This document shows, piece by piece, positions 47,386-59,026 of a stretch of 64,000 nucleotides of DNA (positions within the stretch are counted from its first letter, which is position 1; each line of letters opens with the position of its first letter). The notes below the pieces were generated by a model. It ran no database searches. It was not told the DNA's origin and was given only the letters and a program-made list of their open reading frames with translations. The position numbers were made by a program, and so were the translations under genes. The DNA is from Daucus carota subsp. sativus. Taxonomy: Eukaryota > Streptophyta > Magnoliopsida > Apiales > Apiaceae. The DNA lies in the NCBI RefSeq assembly GCF_001625215.2, contig NC_030383.2:60130949-60194948 (forward strand), given 5' to 3'.

Positions 47386-47437
47386 GTAGTAGCGGCGAGC
47401 GAAATGAGAGCAGCCTAAATCATGAAAATAGGATTTT
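47386..47437 (+). pseudogene. Nuclear copy of a chloroplast 23S rRNA fragment (NUPT)
   Basis: GTAGTAGCGGCGAGCGAAAT followed by GAGCAGCCTAAA matches the conserved 5' region of plastid/bacterial 23S rRNA (the chloroplast gene reads AAATGGGAGCAGCCTAAAC here). Only ~50 bp remain and several bases have drifted by C-to-T/G-to-A change, as in old methylated organelle insertions. It is not a functional rRNA gene. Confidence 0.7.
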
Positions 47438-50117
47438 TCTAATTCTGATAGTCAAAAAGTAGTGATCAATATATTCAATCTAATAATGACGAATGCTGAT
47501 TGGTATTAGGTCAACGACCGATACTTACGATTTAGGTTTTTTATACTTGCATAGGAAACATTTTAATCCTCGATTCTTATACAGTTTGTTACATTTACTT
47601 TAAAATTCAAATTGAGTCAAGCCAACTATCAGTCATATGAATTTAATCATACATTTAAATGAGTTAAGTCTGTCGGATCATTTAACTAAATGAGCTAAAA
47701 GTCGAACCCGACTCATCTATTAATCCTACCACTAAAGTCTACATGCGAGCAAATCAAGCCAAGCTGAGTAAACTCAGGAGTCCAACCACAAAATTAATAA
47801 AAAAATTAAAAATCATAATTCATATATATATATATATGTATGATAACATTCTAAAACTTTATTATAATTAAGCAAGTTTGAGTTCAATTTCGTGTCGAGC
47901 CGAGTCGAACCGGACACAAATCATTTAACTAATCAAGTACAATCCCATATTAGAGCTTGTTTCGTATATGAGTTCAAGGCGAGCCAAGCCGAGACGAACA
48001 AGTTCAAGTCCAAATTGCTCGATTCGAAACCCTGATGATTAGAAAAGTTATTTATCAAATAAAAATATATTTTCCCACTTATTATCCCTCGATCCATTTA
48101 TTTGGACAGAAGAGTGGGTCACTACGTGGTTGGTCTCTTTTCTGGATTTAATATCCCGATCAATTTTCAATATTTTATTTATTTGAATCAAAGATCGGAT
48201 GAACTACTCGTACTTGAAATTACTCGAAACTCAGTTTTCTGATACAATATTAGTTAAGTGTCTGTCAAAGACCTTAATATTTCATGAAAGTATCATAATA
48301 AATTATTAGTTATTCAAAATTTTATACGGTACATAAAAAATTTACTATGATCATTTTATATTCTTCAACCCTATTGAGGGAGTGAATGTTTTTTGACAAA
48401 TATTAATTGAATTAATTATAGTTCTACGCATATTAACTTTTTCTGGATTAAACATGAAATACATTTGCTATTCTTGATCTTTGCGCATGACAAAAAACAA
48501 GGCGCATTTAATTAATTCTCCAATCATACCATAAACAAAAATTGACATTGTGATTTTGCGTTCTAAATTTGTTTTGAATACATTAAATATACGAGTAGTA
48601 TTGCGTGATTCTTTCTCAAACGCGTGGGATAAGTGAAAAGTATATCCTCACTTTTTTATAACCTAATTCTGGTTTAATTAAGAAAAACTTTGATGCATTC
48701 AATTACTAATTAAATAGAAATTAGAGTATGAGAAGTGAGGATATAAGAATATAAAATTAGGGTATAAGCGCCGATCATAATAATTGATTGATTGTCATAT
48801 TCTCGATCGGCGCTACTCGTTACCTTAACCACATAAAGAAATTATAAATACGCAATTTTTATCCAAAACAAGGGAAATAAAAGAAAAACACACCCTCTCT
48901 TTTTATCCCAAAACGAAAATTTTCATACTCAATATTCGAAGAAATGAGAAAAGAAGCGAGTCCCAAGTAAAAAGAAACCGTCCACAGGACTTTCGTTCGC
49001 GAGTCATGGACTCAAATCCACAATCTATGCATACTTTGTGCTTATCTCTGGATCTTTTCTCGTACATTTTCCGCGACCTAGTAATGCAAAAGTGTATAAA
49101 CTTTCTCTGCAAGTGCATGACAGGGAAAAAAAGAAATTGACATATAAATATTTTTTCTTTTTATAGAAGATAACACAAGTAAACCCCACTTACCACTAAA
49201 GCAATTTTCTAGATTATCAAGCGAGACAAATATGGTTCATATCTTTATCAACGACTTTTTAAGCAGCTTAACTTATCAAACGGTGCAGGAGGGAAAAGAT
49301 GAGTAAAGAAGTAATCTTATCTCTGGTGATTTAAAACTATTAATCTTTTCTTAATTTATATTTCAGGATTATATATATGTTTATTGGTCTCCTCTTATCG
49401 AGACATATGTTGACGATCTGGACACCGTCGGTTCTTGAAGCCATTTTTGGTTTGTTCGTTACACAGGTTTTAGTTTTAGTAAAACTAGTTTGCCCTATGT
49501 CCCAGCGGGATATTACATGTATTAAATGATTGAAAATAAAATATAAATATTATATCATTAAAAATGCTAAAATTTACTTTGAAATATGGTTTTAGAATTT
49601 TCTAGTACTAAAAAGGAAATCTAAATTTCTAGTTCGTTAAATAACCCTGAAAATGAGTAAAGAATTCGGCTAAAATTCTCATTTGACTTTCTTATTTTTT
49701 AATAATAAAATAAAATAATTTAACAAGAAAGTATATAATTGTGTTTTATTTTTATGAATACATCTAGTTACTTATTTATGAAGAATAAGAATAGTCCAAT
49801 GCGACCACTTGTGAGTTTCATTTCATTTTAATTATTATTTTCTGTTTTCAAGACAAGTATCTGCTCTTATATTTAATAATTTAAAAAAAATTAAAATAAA
49901 CCCGATCAAAAAAGTCATAAAATATGATATATTTTTTTCTTCTAAAAATTTAAAATTAGTTCTTGAATCTAACCCATCTAAGAATAATTTATACACCAAG
50001 TTTGAATATTTATTTATCAAATCATAATTTTTTTCTAATATCAAGCAAAATGACATATATTAAATTTTAATCATAATTTATTATATCTTTTGTTGGTGTG
50101 GGACCGTTTTTTTTATA

Positions 50118-50240
50118 ATATTATTAGTACTACTTGGTTGATCGGCGAGAGATTGATTTAATCATAATTTATAAAATATTATTAGTACTACTTGGTTGAT
50201 CGGCGAGAGATTGATTTAATCATAATTTATAATATTCTTT
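50118..50240. repeat. 58-bp tandem duplication
   Basis: ATTAGTACTACTTGGTTGAT and CGGCGAGAGATTGATTTAAT occur twice, 58 bp apart, essentially identical, so the duplication is recent. Part of a third unit follows. Confidence 0.85.
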
Positions 50241-50440
50241 GTTGGCTTGGGCCGTTTCTTTGTATAATACTATAAGTACTACTTTCTGACGTTCTTATCT
50301 TCTGGGAGAGATTTAAATCAAATGACCTCTATATCATGTTTTATGTAGAAATTATGAACATATAAGTTTATAAAATATTTTCAAGATCTCTATATAAAAA
50401 CTAACATAGCTTATTTGTCTCATCTTAGGTAGGAAGACAC

Positions 50441-50811
50441 GCATGGGTAAACCCACGAGCTCGGCATGTTAATTTTTTCTATGTTTGTTCAACTTGATCA
50501 TTCTTTTTATTTTATTTTATTTTTTTAACGTAGGAACCCGCAGCCGCTACCCTTCGGGTGCGCACTGGGTAAACCCACGAGCTCACGAAACTACGTGAAC
50601 CAAATTTTTTCTATGTTTGTTCAACTTGATCATTCTTTTTTTTTTATTTTATTTTTTTAACGTAGGAACCCGCAGCCGCTACCCTTCGGGTGCGCACTGG
50701 GTAAACCCACGAGCTCACGCAATAGCCCACGAGCTCACGCAATAGCCTGCAAACTACGTGAACCAAATTTTTTCTATGTTTGTTCAACTTGATCATTCTT
50801 TTTTTTTTATT
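50441..50811 (-). repeat. Tandemly amplified SINE 3' module
   Basis: The block from TTTTTTCTATGTTTGTTCAA through the T/A-rich tail, AACGTAGGAACCCGCAGCCG, CTACCCTTCGGGTGCGCACT and GGGTAAACCCACGAGCTCA occurs three times in all (two units here and one within the adjacent SINE), spaced about 135-165 bp apart. Units 2 and 3 are near identical. The repeated part is the 3' region of the SINE plus its flank, so the array probably formed by unequal exchange or slippage after insertion. Confidence 0.8.
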
Positions 50812-51095
50812 TTATTTTTTTAACGTAGGAACCCGCAGCCGCTACCCTTCGGGTGCGCACTGGGTAAACCCACGAGCTCACGCAATAGCCTGCAAACTAC
50901 GTGAACCAAGGTAAACCGCACAGAGCTCACGCAATAGCCTGCAAACGTGAACCAAGGTAAACCGCACCTAAGCGCGACAGGCTCTGATCCAGGAGGCATA
51001 ATCACAAATTTTGCTCCCTTCGGGAGTCGAACCTGTGACCAAGAGAATACATGTCCTCTCATTAACCAGCTGAACCAACCCTTGCGGGCTAACTT
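50812..51095 (-). mobile_element. tRNA-derived SINE
   Basis: On the minus strand, a tRNA-like head near 51090 carries a Pol III A box (TGGTTCAGCTGG, complement of 51066-51077) and, 32 bases on, a B box (GGTTCGACTCC, complement of 51023-51033). A tRNA-unrelated body follows, with CTGTCGCGCTTAGG and two copies of GGCTATTGCGTGAGCTC, then an A-rich 3' tail (T-rich on plus near 50800). It does not fold as a complete tRNA. Pol III transcription and LINE-dependent spread are inferred from the class. Confidence 0.8.
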
Positions 51096-51255
51096 GATTA
51101 TGGCCATTATTTATTGAATTATCTCCTTTTCTTAAAAAAAAAAAAAAAAAAACAAAACAAACTTGATATTTTTAGACCAGATAACATTTGGAAATGCTTT
51201 CTGTCACTCAAACAATAAAATTTTGGCATAAAAGAAAACAACAAACTGTCTTAAA

Positions 51256-52657
51256 TCACTTCAACACTTCTTGGGTCACACTGATGGAATAGGGTCCGTC
51301 CCCATATATCTTAATCCACCCGTTGGCAACCACCATGTTGAAAATTTGTATTACCGTCCCCAGAGAAAGGCGAGGCAAACATGAATTCTTCAGTACTAGA
51401 GCTGCTTCGTACCTGAATTTCAAATTTATGAATATATTAACCCCTCCGTCCTCGTGATTTATATACACGCATTTTGAGGTTCCTACATAATACCATAATG
51501 TCTTTTTATATATTATTTTAATAAAAGTTTAAACTTCAGACTTTTATTCACAAAAAAAATATATTATGAACCTATATTTTTAAAAGAATCTTAAAAATCA
51601 TGCCAAAAAGTAACAAGACAGGAGTTGGTGTGCAAAAATCACCTGCTTCCAGCAAGAAGCATTTTTACAAGGCCATATATTAGTGGAACTTAGAAACTTC
51701 TCTACGGCGTCCCAGGTAGCATCAGAGTACTGATCAGTTTGGCCTCCTTCAGGATTCACACATTGCCAGAGGTACGAATACCTCTTGATATAGAGACGTT
51801 GTTCCCCCAGTTCCTGCATGAGTACGTCGTTATGCTCGATGGCATGATCCAGAGCTTCGTCGACATTGATCACGTGATGATTTGGAATATCACTGTGTCG
51901 AAGGAAGTTCTGTATATTTTCTTTGGTGGGAATCATCTTCTCCCCCTTCAGAAACTCGATGGCACTGAAGACGGCTCTAACCAGAGCTCCGTTGTACTTG
52001 GAACGAGGTCGAAACTCCGGTCTTATGCGGTAGGGTTCATCTTCGCGGTACCTGTACATCAACCACCATCTTAAAGTGTTAAACTCATCCATGCCCTCCA
52101 TTGGCCGAGCCAGGACCATAAATTTCTTTAACAAAACATGTCTTGAAGCCGTGGAAGGTGGAACCGAGAGACGAGAGAAGTACTTTTGGATCGGGTATTT
52201 GGGAAGATCAACACATAAAAATAATAATCAGATAGTTTCAGCTGGGGACACTTGTTAATAATACACGTGGGACCCACAAAAGAAAATTTGTTCTTTTAAA
52301 AGTTGCAGAGGCACGTGCCCCCAAGTGTCCTCATGTGGCACCGCCACTGATGCCCTCGAACATGTCAGGGATGGGATTTTCTGGAGAGTCTGGAATCATC
52401 AGAGGGTCAGTGATACCAAAATAATGGTGAGGAGCAAATTGGACAGGTGTTCTTTGAAGAGTTTGATTGTCTTGGGAAGGGTTAGATCACCAAAAAATTG
52501 GTGAGGAGCAAATTTGATAGGTGTTCTCGGAGGATTTTGATAAGTTTCAGAAGGGTTACAAAAAAATTGTGAGGAGCCAATTTGATAGGTGTTCTAGTTT
52601 GATTGGTTTGAGATGTATTTTGGTTGACCGGAGATACATTATTGACTTGGTTGACAT
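51256..52657 (-). pseudogene. KFAPHQFF-family copy A, broken by a hAT MITE
   Basis: This is a paralogue of the gene at 55028-56032. Exon 2 (51412-51256) is still readable (YEAALVLKNSCLPRLSLG) and the exon-1 donor (51643) is kept. A 252-bp hAT-like MITE (52098-52349) sits in exon 1 after the codons for MDEF's upstream glycine region, and the 3' end of exon 1 has a +4 change relative to the intact copy that alters the reading frame. The N-terminal repeat region also has indels. The best-preserved stretch, DEPYRIRPEFRPRSKYNGAL through YLWQCVNP, is almost the same as in copy C, so decay is recent. Confidence 0.8.
52098..52349. mobile_element. hAT-like MITE in copy A
   Basis: Flanked by the exact 8-bp duplication ATGCCCTC (52090-52097 and 52350-52357). 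Ends CATTGGCCGAGCCA and the inverted TGGCACCGCCACTG agree at most positions with the plant hAT end CAGTGGCGGAGCCA. 252 bp, non-coding. The paralogue at 55710 provides the empty site. Confidence 0.88.
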
Positions 52658-53084
52658 TCTTATATGATTTTGAGTACTTTCAATTTTCGCTATGTTCTCA
52701 ACAAAGACTTCACATATATTTATCACACAAAAATATTTAACGTAATTACCATAATTTCTAAATATTCGATTAAGATATGATATGATATCTATATCAACTT
52801 ATAATCTTATATAACATAACATATTTCAATATGTCAAGCATCTATAAATTTTAATTGATAATCTATTTTTTTTAAATATTTAATATCTTAGATATTGCAA
52901 ATCCCCCAAAGAAAAGGACGATCAAATAGCATGACAAGGACGATCATCCTTTCCATAACAAAAAAAAAAAAAGAACTTGATATTTTTAGATCAAATAACA
53001 TCTAGATCAAATGCTTTATGTCACTCAAACAATAAAATTTTGGCTTAAAAGAAAACAACAAACTCTCTTGGATCACCAACTTTT

Positions 53085-53800
53085 AGCAAGAAGAACTTTT
53101 ACACGGCCATAACCGAACTTAGAACCTTCTCGACTGCATCCCAAGTAGCATCAGAGTACTGGTCAGTTTGGCCTCCTCCAGGATTCACACATTGCCACAG
53201 CTACGAATACCTCTTGATATAGAGATTTTGTTCCCCTAGTTCCTGCGTGAGTACGTCGTTATGCTTGTTGGCATGATCCAGAGCTTCCTCGACATTGATC
53301 ACACGATGATTTTGAATATCACTGTGTCGAAGGAAGTTCTGTATATTTTCTTTGGTGGGGATCATCTTCTCCCCCTTCAGAAACCCCATGGCACTGAAGA
53401 CGGCTCTAACCAGAGCTCCATTGTACATGGAATGAGGTCGAAACTCTGGTCTTATGCGGTAGGGTTCATCTTCTCGGTACCTGTGATTGTTCATCAACTG
53501 CTGTCTTAAAGTGTTAAACTCATCGATGCCCTCTAACATGTCAGGGTAGGAAGTTTCTTGAGAGGCGTGGTCAGTGATACCAAAAAAATGGTGAGGTGCA
53601 AATTCAATAGGTGTTCTTTAAGGAGTTGGATTGTCTTGGATAGGCTTAGTGATACTAAAAAAATTGGCGAGGAGCAAATTTGATTGGTGTTCTCTGAGGA
53701 CTTTGATCGGCAGGGTTTGATAAAAAATATAAAAAAAATGATGAGAAGGTGTTCTCTCACAAGTTTGATTGGGGACATGTTTGGTGAACATTCTTTTACG
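53085..53800 (-). pseudogene. KFAPHQFF-family copy B, nonsense-mutated and lacking exon 2
   Basis: Exon 1 is recognisable (EDEPYRIRPEFRPHSMYNGA, KENIQNFLRHSD). The codon for the tyrosine in RYSYLW has become TAG near 53201, frameshifts separate the N-terminal repeat part (53533-53778), and exon 2 with its intron is gone. The deletion joins two ATCAC motifs (near 53070) that flank this interval in the intact copy, consistent with short-homology deletion. Confidence 0.82.
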
Positions 53801-55027
53801 GGAGATTTAAATCAAATGACCCTTGTATCATGTTCAATATAAAATTTATAAACATATTAATTTATGAAATAAGAAAATGTTCATGAATGAGTTAAAATTT
53901 TATATTCAATATATTGAAAATAATGAAACTTCACCAAACAAAACAGAATAACATGTTTTGTGCAAACACATACTATTTGTAGCTTAAAAAAATTCAATAA
54001 AATAATTATCATTGTAAAATAAGATTAATAAAATAATATAACTTACATTATTATATTTAAATAATGATAGTTTGGTCTCCATATACAATATATATCTAAA
54101 ATTAAATGGTTATTGAGAAGCATGACAGAAAGTCTTTGCCAGAATTAATAATAGGTAAATTCTTTCATTTTTATTATAAGTATTTGTAGACTGGTAGCTA
54201 AAATTTACTCAGAGTTCACTAAATTAATAACTTGCTTCATAAAAATATCCAATGTTAGGGTGGTAAACATATATATTTCATTCCGGAAAACTACATTACA
54301 TTACAAGCTAGTATGTAGAGGAGACATCTTTAAAATTGTATATTGTAAGACATTCATTATTTTAATTTAAAATTTTATCTACCATATGATATATTTGGTT
54401 TTGATATATAAATATATTCAATAAATTTATTTCTAAAATTAAATGATTATTTCAAATCATAACCGAAGGACGAATCAGGAGGGAAAGTCTTTTGATTTAA
54501 AAATAGGTGTGAGAAATAGTTGTTAATTCTTAATACACTTTTACTATAAGTTGTGTAATAATAATTTAATTTTGAATTATAGCACAATGAGTTCACTAAA
54601 CCAATAATTTTTGTTTTATGAGATCAAAAGTTAGAAGAATAACATGTTTCATTTGGAATATTAAATATTACATTATCATATTGAATATTACATTATCAGT
54701 GCATATAAAACACCTTACCTAGATATTATAATTTTGAGCACCTTAGTTAAGGTTTAAGTATATTTGTTAATCAAAAAAAACACATAATTTCTAGAATTTG
54801 TTTTAATCAACATTTATATTATAAATTCAATATACAATAAATCAACATTTTTGCAAATCCTAAAACACGTAAGCATGACAAGGAAGATTATCCTTTCTAT
54901 AACAAAATAAAAAAAAAAAAAAACAAACTTGATATTTATAGATCAGATAACATTTCGAAATGCTTTCTGTCAGTCAGACAATAAAATTTTGGGCATAAAA
55001 GAAAACAACAAACTCTCTTGGATCACT
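53801..55027. other. AT-rich spacer between copies B and C
   Basis: No gene seen. The last ~130 bases, with an A tract and TTGATATTTATAGATCAGAT, repeat the sequence found downstream of copies A and B (about 51140 and 52965), marking the downstream edge of the duplicated unit. Confidence 0.6.
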
Positions 55028-56032
55028 TTAACTTCTTGGGAGGGTGGCACCGATGGAATAGAGTCCGTCCCCATATATCTTAATCCATCCCTTGGCAACC
55101 ACCATGTTGAAAATTTGTATTACCCTCCCCAGAGAAAGGCGAGGCAAACATGATTTCTTCAATACTAGAGCTGCTTCGTACCTGAATTTCAAATTTATGA
55201 ATATGTTAATCAATAACAAATGAAACCAAAAATTAACAAGCCAAGAGATAGTGTGCAAAAATCACCTGCTTCGAGAAAGAAGCAGTTTTCCAGGGCCATC
55301 AAGTGAACTTAGAAACTTCTTGACCGCTTCCCAGGTAGCATCGGAGTACTGATTAGTTTGGCCTCCTAGAGGATTCACACATTGCCACAGGTACGAATAC
55401 CTCCCTATATAGAGACGTTGTTCCCCTAGCTCCTGCATGAGTACGTCGTTATGCTCGATGGCATGATCCAGAGCTTCGTCGACATTGATCACGTGATGAT
55501 TTGGAATATCACTGTGTCGAAGGAAGTTGTGTATGTTTTCTTTGGTGGGGATCATCTTCTCCCCTTTCAGAAACTCGATGGCACTGAAGACGGCTGTTAC
55601 CAGAGCTCCATTGTACTTGGAACGAGGTCGAAACTCCGGTCTTATGCGGTAGGGTTCATCTTCTCGGTACCTGTGATTGTACATCAACCGCCGTCTTAAA
55701 GTGTTAAACTCATCCATGCCCTCGAACATGTCGGGGATGGGATTTTCTGGACAGTCTGGAATCAGAGGGTTAGTGATAGCAAAAAATTGGTGAGGAGCAA
55801 ATTTGATCGGTGTTCTTTGAAGAGTTTGATTATCCTGGGAAGGGTCAGAGATACCAAAAAATTGGTGAGGAGCAAAATTGATAGGTGTTCTCGGAGGACT
55901 TTGATAAGTTTCAGAAGGGTTACAAAAAAACTTGTGAGGAGCGAATTTGATAGGTGTTCTTACACTAGTTTCACTGGTTTGAGATGTATTTTGGTTGACA
56001 GGAGATACATTATTGACTTGTTTGGTTGACAT
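55028..56032 (-). CDS. KFAPHQFF-family protein, intact copy C
   Basis: Two exons (56032-55266 and 55181-55028) join in frame to 306 aa. I do not recognise the protein with confidence. The N-terminal ~100 residues are polar and hold three copies of RTPI(K/N)FAPH(K/Q)FF at 25-36, 48-59 and 73-84, resembling a repeated short linear motif. A conserved globular part follows (MDEFNTLRRRL, DEPYRIRPEFRPRSKYNGAL, KENIHNFLRHSDI, YLWQCVNPLGG). The end, TWEAVKKFLSS, then RYEAALVLKKSCLPRLSLG and WIKIYGDG, recalls the helical region after OST-HTH domains in plant limkain/NYN-type proteins; this is weak memory-based inference. It lies in a tandem family with two broken copies. I chose ATG 56032 because copy A has an equivalent ATG (52657). 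Confidence 0.65.
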
Positions 56033-56107
56033 TCTTACAAGACTCTGAGTACTTTCAATTTTCACTATGTTCTCAACAAAGACTTCACATATATTTATAA
56101 CACAAAA

Positions 56108-56255
56108 ATATTTAATGTATTTATTATAATATTTAAATATTCGTATTCGATTTAGATATGATATCTATATCGACTTATAATCTACAAATATTTAATGTAA
56201 TTACTATAATATCTAAATATTCGTATTCGATTTAGATATGATATCTATATCTATA
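56108..56255. repeat. 80-bp tandem duplication
   Basis: ATATTTAATGTA, then AATATTCGTATTCGATTTAG and ATATGATATCTATAT, occur twice about 80 bp apart. Confidence 0.75.
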
Positions 56256-57962
56256 CCCACAGTCTATGTATACATAAATTTTGATTAATAATTTATCTTT
56301 TTTAGATATTTAATATCTTAGATATTTCAATATCTCTTAGATATCCTTGACAAAAAAAAAATATATCTCTTAGATATTTATATCGACATCGATGTGTATA
56401 TATTTGTTATAATTTTATTCTCATTTTTATTACCTTAGATACTTGGTTATTATTATTATATTGTCAGTAACATTTTGATAATCGACTCTAATGTATATTA
56501 TTTTATCAAATGCTATTCGAAATTCAGTCAAAATTCAAATTCAACCAAATAATAAGTCAATAATATGTTAATATGAATAAAATGATTTGAATATGTAATA
56601 TTTAAACTCATTATAAGAAGATCATGATCTTTTTTGTACAAATATTGATAATACTTAATCTTTTAAACTGAACTAATATTCTACATATCTCGTAATTTAT
56701 ATGAGTTTAAAAATTGAAATAATAAATGCAAGACCTCAATATAACATAATTTAATTTAATTTTAGTTTATCTAGTATTGAATCAAATGCACACACAAAAA
56801 AATTGTAGCCACCCACTGCCATATCGAGAAGATGAGAGACTTTACTTCAATTTTTAACTATAAATAATACTATAAAGTGCATCACTAAATTAAAATAATT
56901 TGGAGGTACGTGGTGGGTTGTGAATTATCAAAGTTGTTACATTTTAGTTCGTGTGCATAAGTTCCAAAACTAGTTTTGATGAGATTTTTAAAAAAGGCTT
57001 GAAATTTGATTACGATTTTCACATACATTAGTTAAGTTGTCGAGGTGGACAAGGACTCGGATTATCATACCATAATGACACAGGTTGGCACATGTGTACA
57101 TGATGTTAGTCGGTATTGTTGATAATGGCTTGAAGGTATAATTCAGACTTATCGATCATCCTTTAATACTTTATCTTGAAAGCGTCTGATCAGGGCTTTT
57201 GAACTATTCATTTAGACTTACGAGAATATTATAAATTTAAGTGGAGAGATTTATAACATTATAGACCCACGTCGAGAAGAGTTATAAATACTTTAGTTCA
57301 GTTTATGAACTTAAGTACTAAGTGCATCGACAAATCGGTGATTTTTTGAATGCCTATGATGACTTAAGAATTCACAAGTTATTACACTTGGGCCGGTGTC
57401 CTGCATTTATTTCAAATAAATTATAAGGAAAACAGATTTTTTTTTGCCACCCAACTTATTGTGTTTTTAGAAATTTATCACTTAACTATTTTTTTTTTAT
57501 TTTACTCAATAATGTCTGGTTTGATATTTTTTTAGTCACTAACTTAGGTTCGGATTTGATTACCAGCATTATGATAATTTTTTGTAGTATCATTGATACA
57601 TAGCGATAGTATGTAATATTTTGATAATGTGACGTATGTTTATATTTTCATATATAACAATAATAATATAAAATGATTCGATAAAAAATTAAAATCAGAA
57701 AAAATTGTAACTAGAATTCTATAAATTCATAAAATCATCAATATGAAATCAATGACTTCAAACAATTCATTCTCCTTATAAGATAAAGTCTAATTGAGTG
57801 ATACGATGCATTATCTTCACTAATAAAGTTTCAACCGACTAGTTATGCCTAAGATCTCTTTTAAATTTATCTATGTAATTTTTTTTTATAATTTTCAAGA
57901 TAAAGATAAATAAATAGAGAGAGGAAAACTTAATCTTCGATGATTGTCCTCTATAATGCATC

Positions 57963-57967
<5 letters not shown>

Positions 57968-57995
<28 letters not shown>
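57968..57995. repeat. (TA)n microsatellite
   Basis: About 14 TA units. Confidence 0.9.
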
Positions 57996-57998
<3 letters not shown>

Positions 57999-58699
57999 TG
58001 TGTTTTTACCGTGTGTGTATATGTTAATAATTATTGATGTCAAAATTAGTACACGAAAGGTTTTGTATGATTGAAGTGGACTGATATAAGACATTTCTAA
58101 CGTCTTTAGATGAGTTAGGTACTTGATACTATGCTTATAGATTTTGAAGCTGTAGCCTTGCATCAATAATTTTGGGTAGGAAAATAGGTGAGATCTCAAC
58201 AAAATTACAGAAATGTTCTCAAATGTTAGTCAGCACCTTTTGGCTGGTTCTACATCTACTCTAACAATAATGGAACTCCGTTATACACATAAATTGCCTA
58301 TTTTCGTGTTATATTAACGGAAAACAAGTAACATAATATTTATAAAAGGATTAACATCACAAAAGATTGGCAATCCTTGTAGTCTCCCAGTGTCACTGTG
58401 AGAATGTCTTTGCCCTTAAATTTGTATGAGTACAAAATAAGTGGATTTTTATAAGTTCATTACATATCAACAATGAATTAGAAAAAAAATTAAAACAAGG
58501 ATCGCGCTCAAGTGACAAACAATGTTTAAAAAGAATTAGAGAACCACTAAGGTGCGGCAGAAACCTATATTTTACATAGATTTACACGATTTAAATCTTA
58601 ATATATGTTTTTTTTTTTTGCATTGTTGTGTGTCATCAGAAGTAATTTCAAAATATAATACATTATAAATAAGACATTTTTTTCATGTTCAGTTAACCT

Positions 58700-58845
58700 A
58701 ACTAATACTAGAAAAAAGGTAAGGAATCTCTCTGGTTCTCTGTCTATTGGTTCTCTCTTGAACATGACCCATGGGTCATGTTCCACATAGAACAATTAGC
58801 CATAGAACCCTTAAAACCATTAGTTTATTTCTAGTATAAGTTAAG
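58700..58845. mobile_element. Possible MITE centred on a 24-bp perfect palindrome
   Basis: GAACATGACCCATGGGTCATGTTC (58758-58781) is a perfect palindrome. Outside it, CTAATACTAGAAA on the left is mirrored by TTTCTAGTATAAG on the right, and GGTTCT/AGAACC motifs also pair. This suggests a short foldback element; no target duplication is clear. Confidence 0.45.
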
Positions 58846-59026
58846 GTTCTGCAATAGAACTGCACATGAAAAAAATATTTTATTTATGTATTATATTTTG
58901 AAAACATACAACGATGCAAAAAAAATATGTATTTAGATTTAGATCCTGAAAATCTATATAACCTTAGTGGTTTTATGTTTCAATTTTAAGTATCGGTTCT
59001 CTCCTGAGTACGATCCTTAAAACAAT

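Larger units (their letters stand above)
46940..50110. other. AT-rich intergenic DNA with transposon relics
   Basis: No gene is supported. It contains the CACTA terminus and plastid rRNA fragment (47360-47437), an inverted repeat AGCGCCGATC/GATCGGCGCT (48767-48776 and 48805-48814), and scattered AT-rich repeats. The frame at 48903-49118 shows no family features. Confidence 0.5.
56033..59026. other. AT-rich intergenic DNA
   Basis: No gene is supported. It contains an 80-bp tandem duplication (about 56108-56255), a (TA)n microsatellite at 57968-57995, and an inverted-repeat element around 58700-58845. Confidence 0.55.

Noticed and set aside
47386-47437. Nuclear 25S rRNA gene
   Set aside because: The local sequence follows the plastid/bacterial 23S version and is only ~50 bp.
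51023-51077. Functional tRNA gene on the minus strand
   Set aside because: A and B boxes are present but the acceptor and anticodon arms do not form a full cloverleaf; the sequence continues into a SINE body.
50820-51107. 95-residue minus-strand frame
   Set aside because: Falls within the tRNA-derived SINE.
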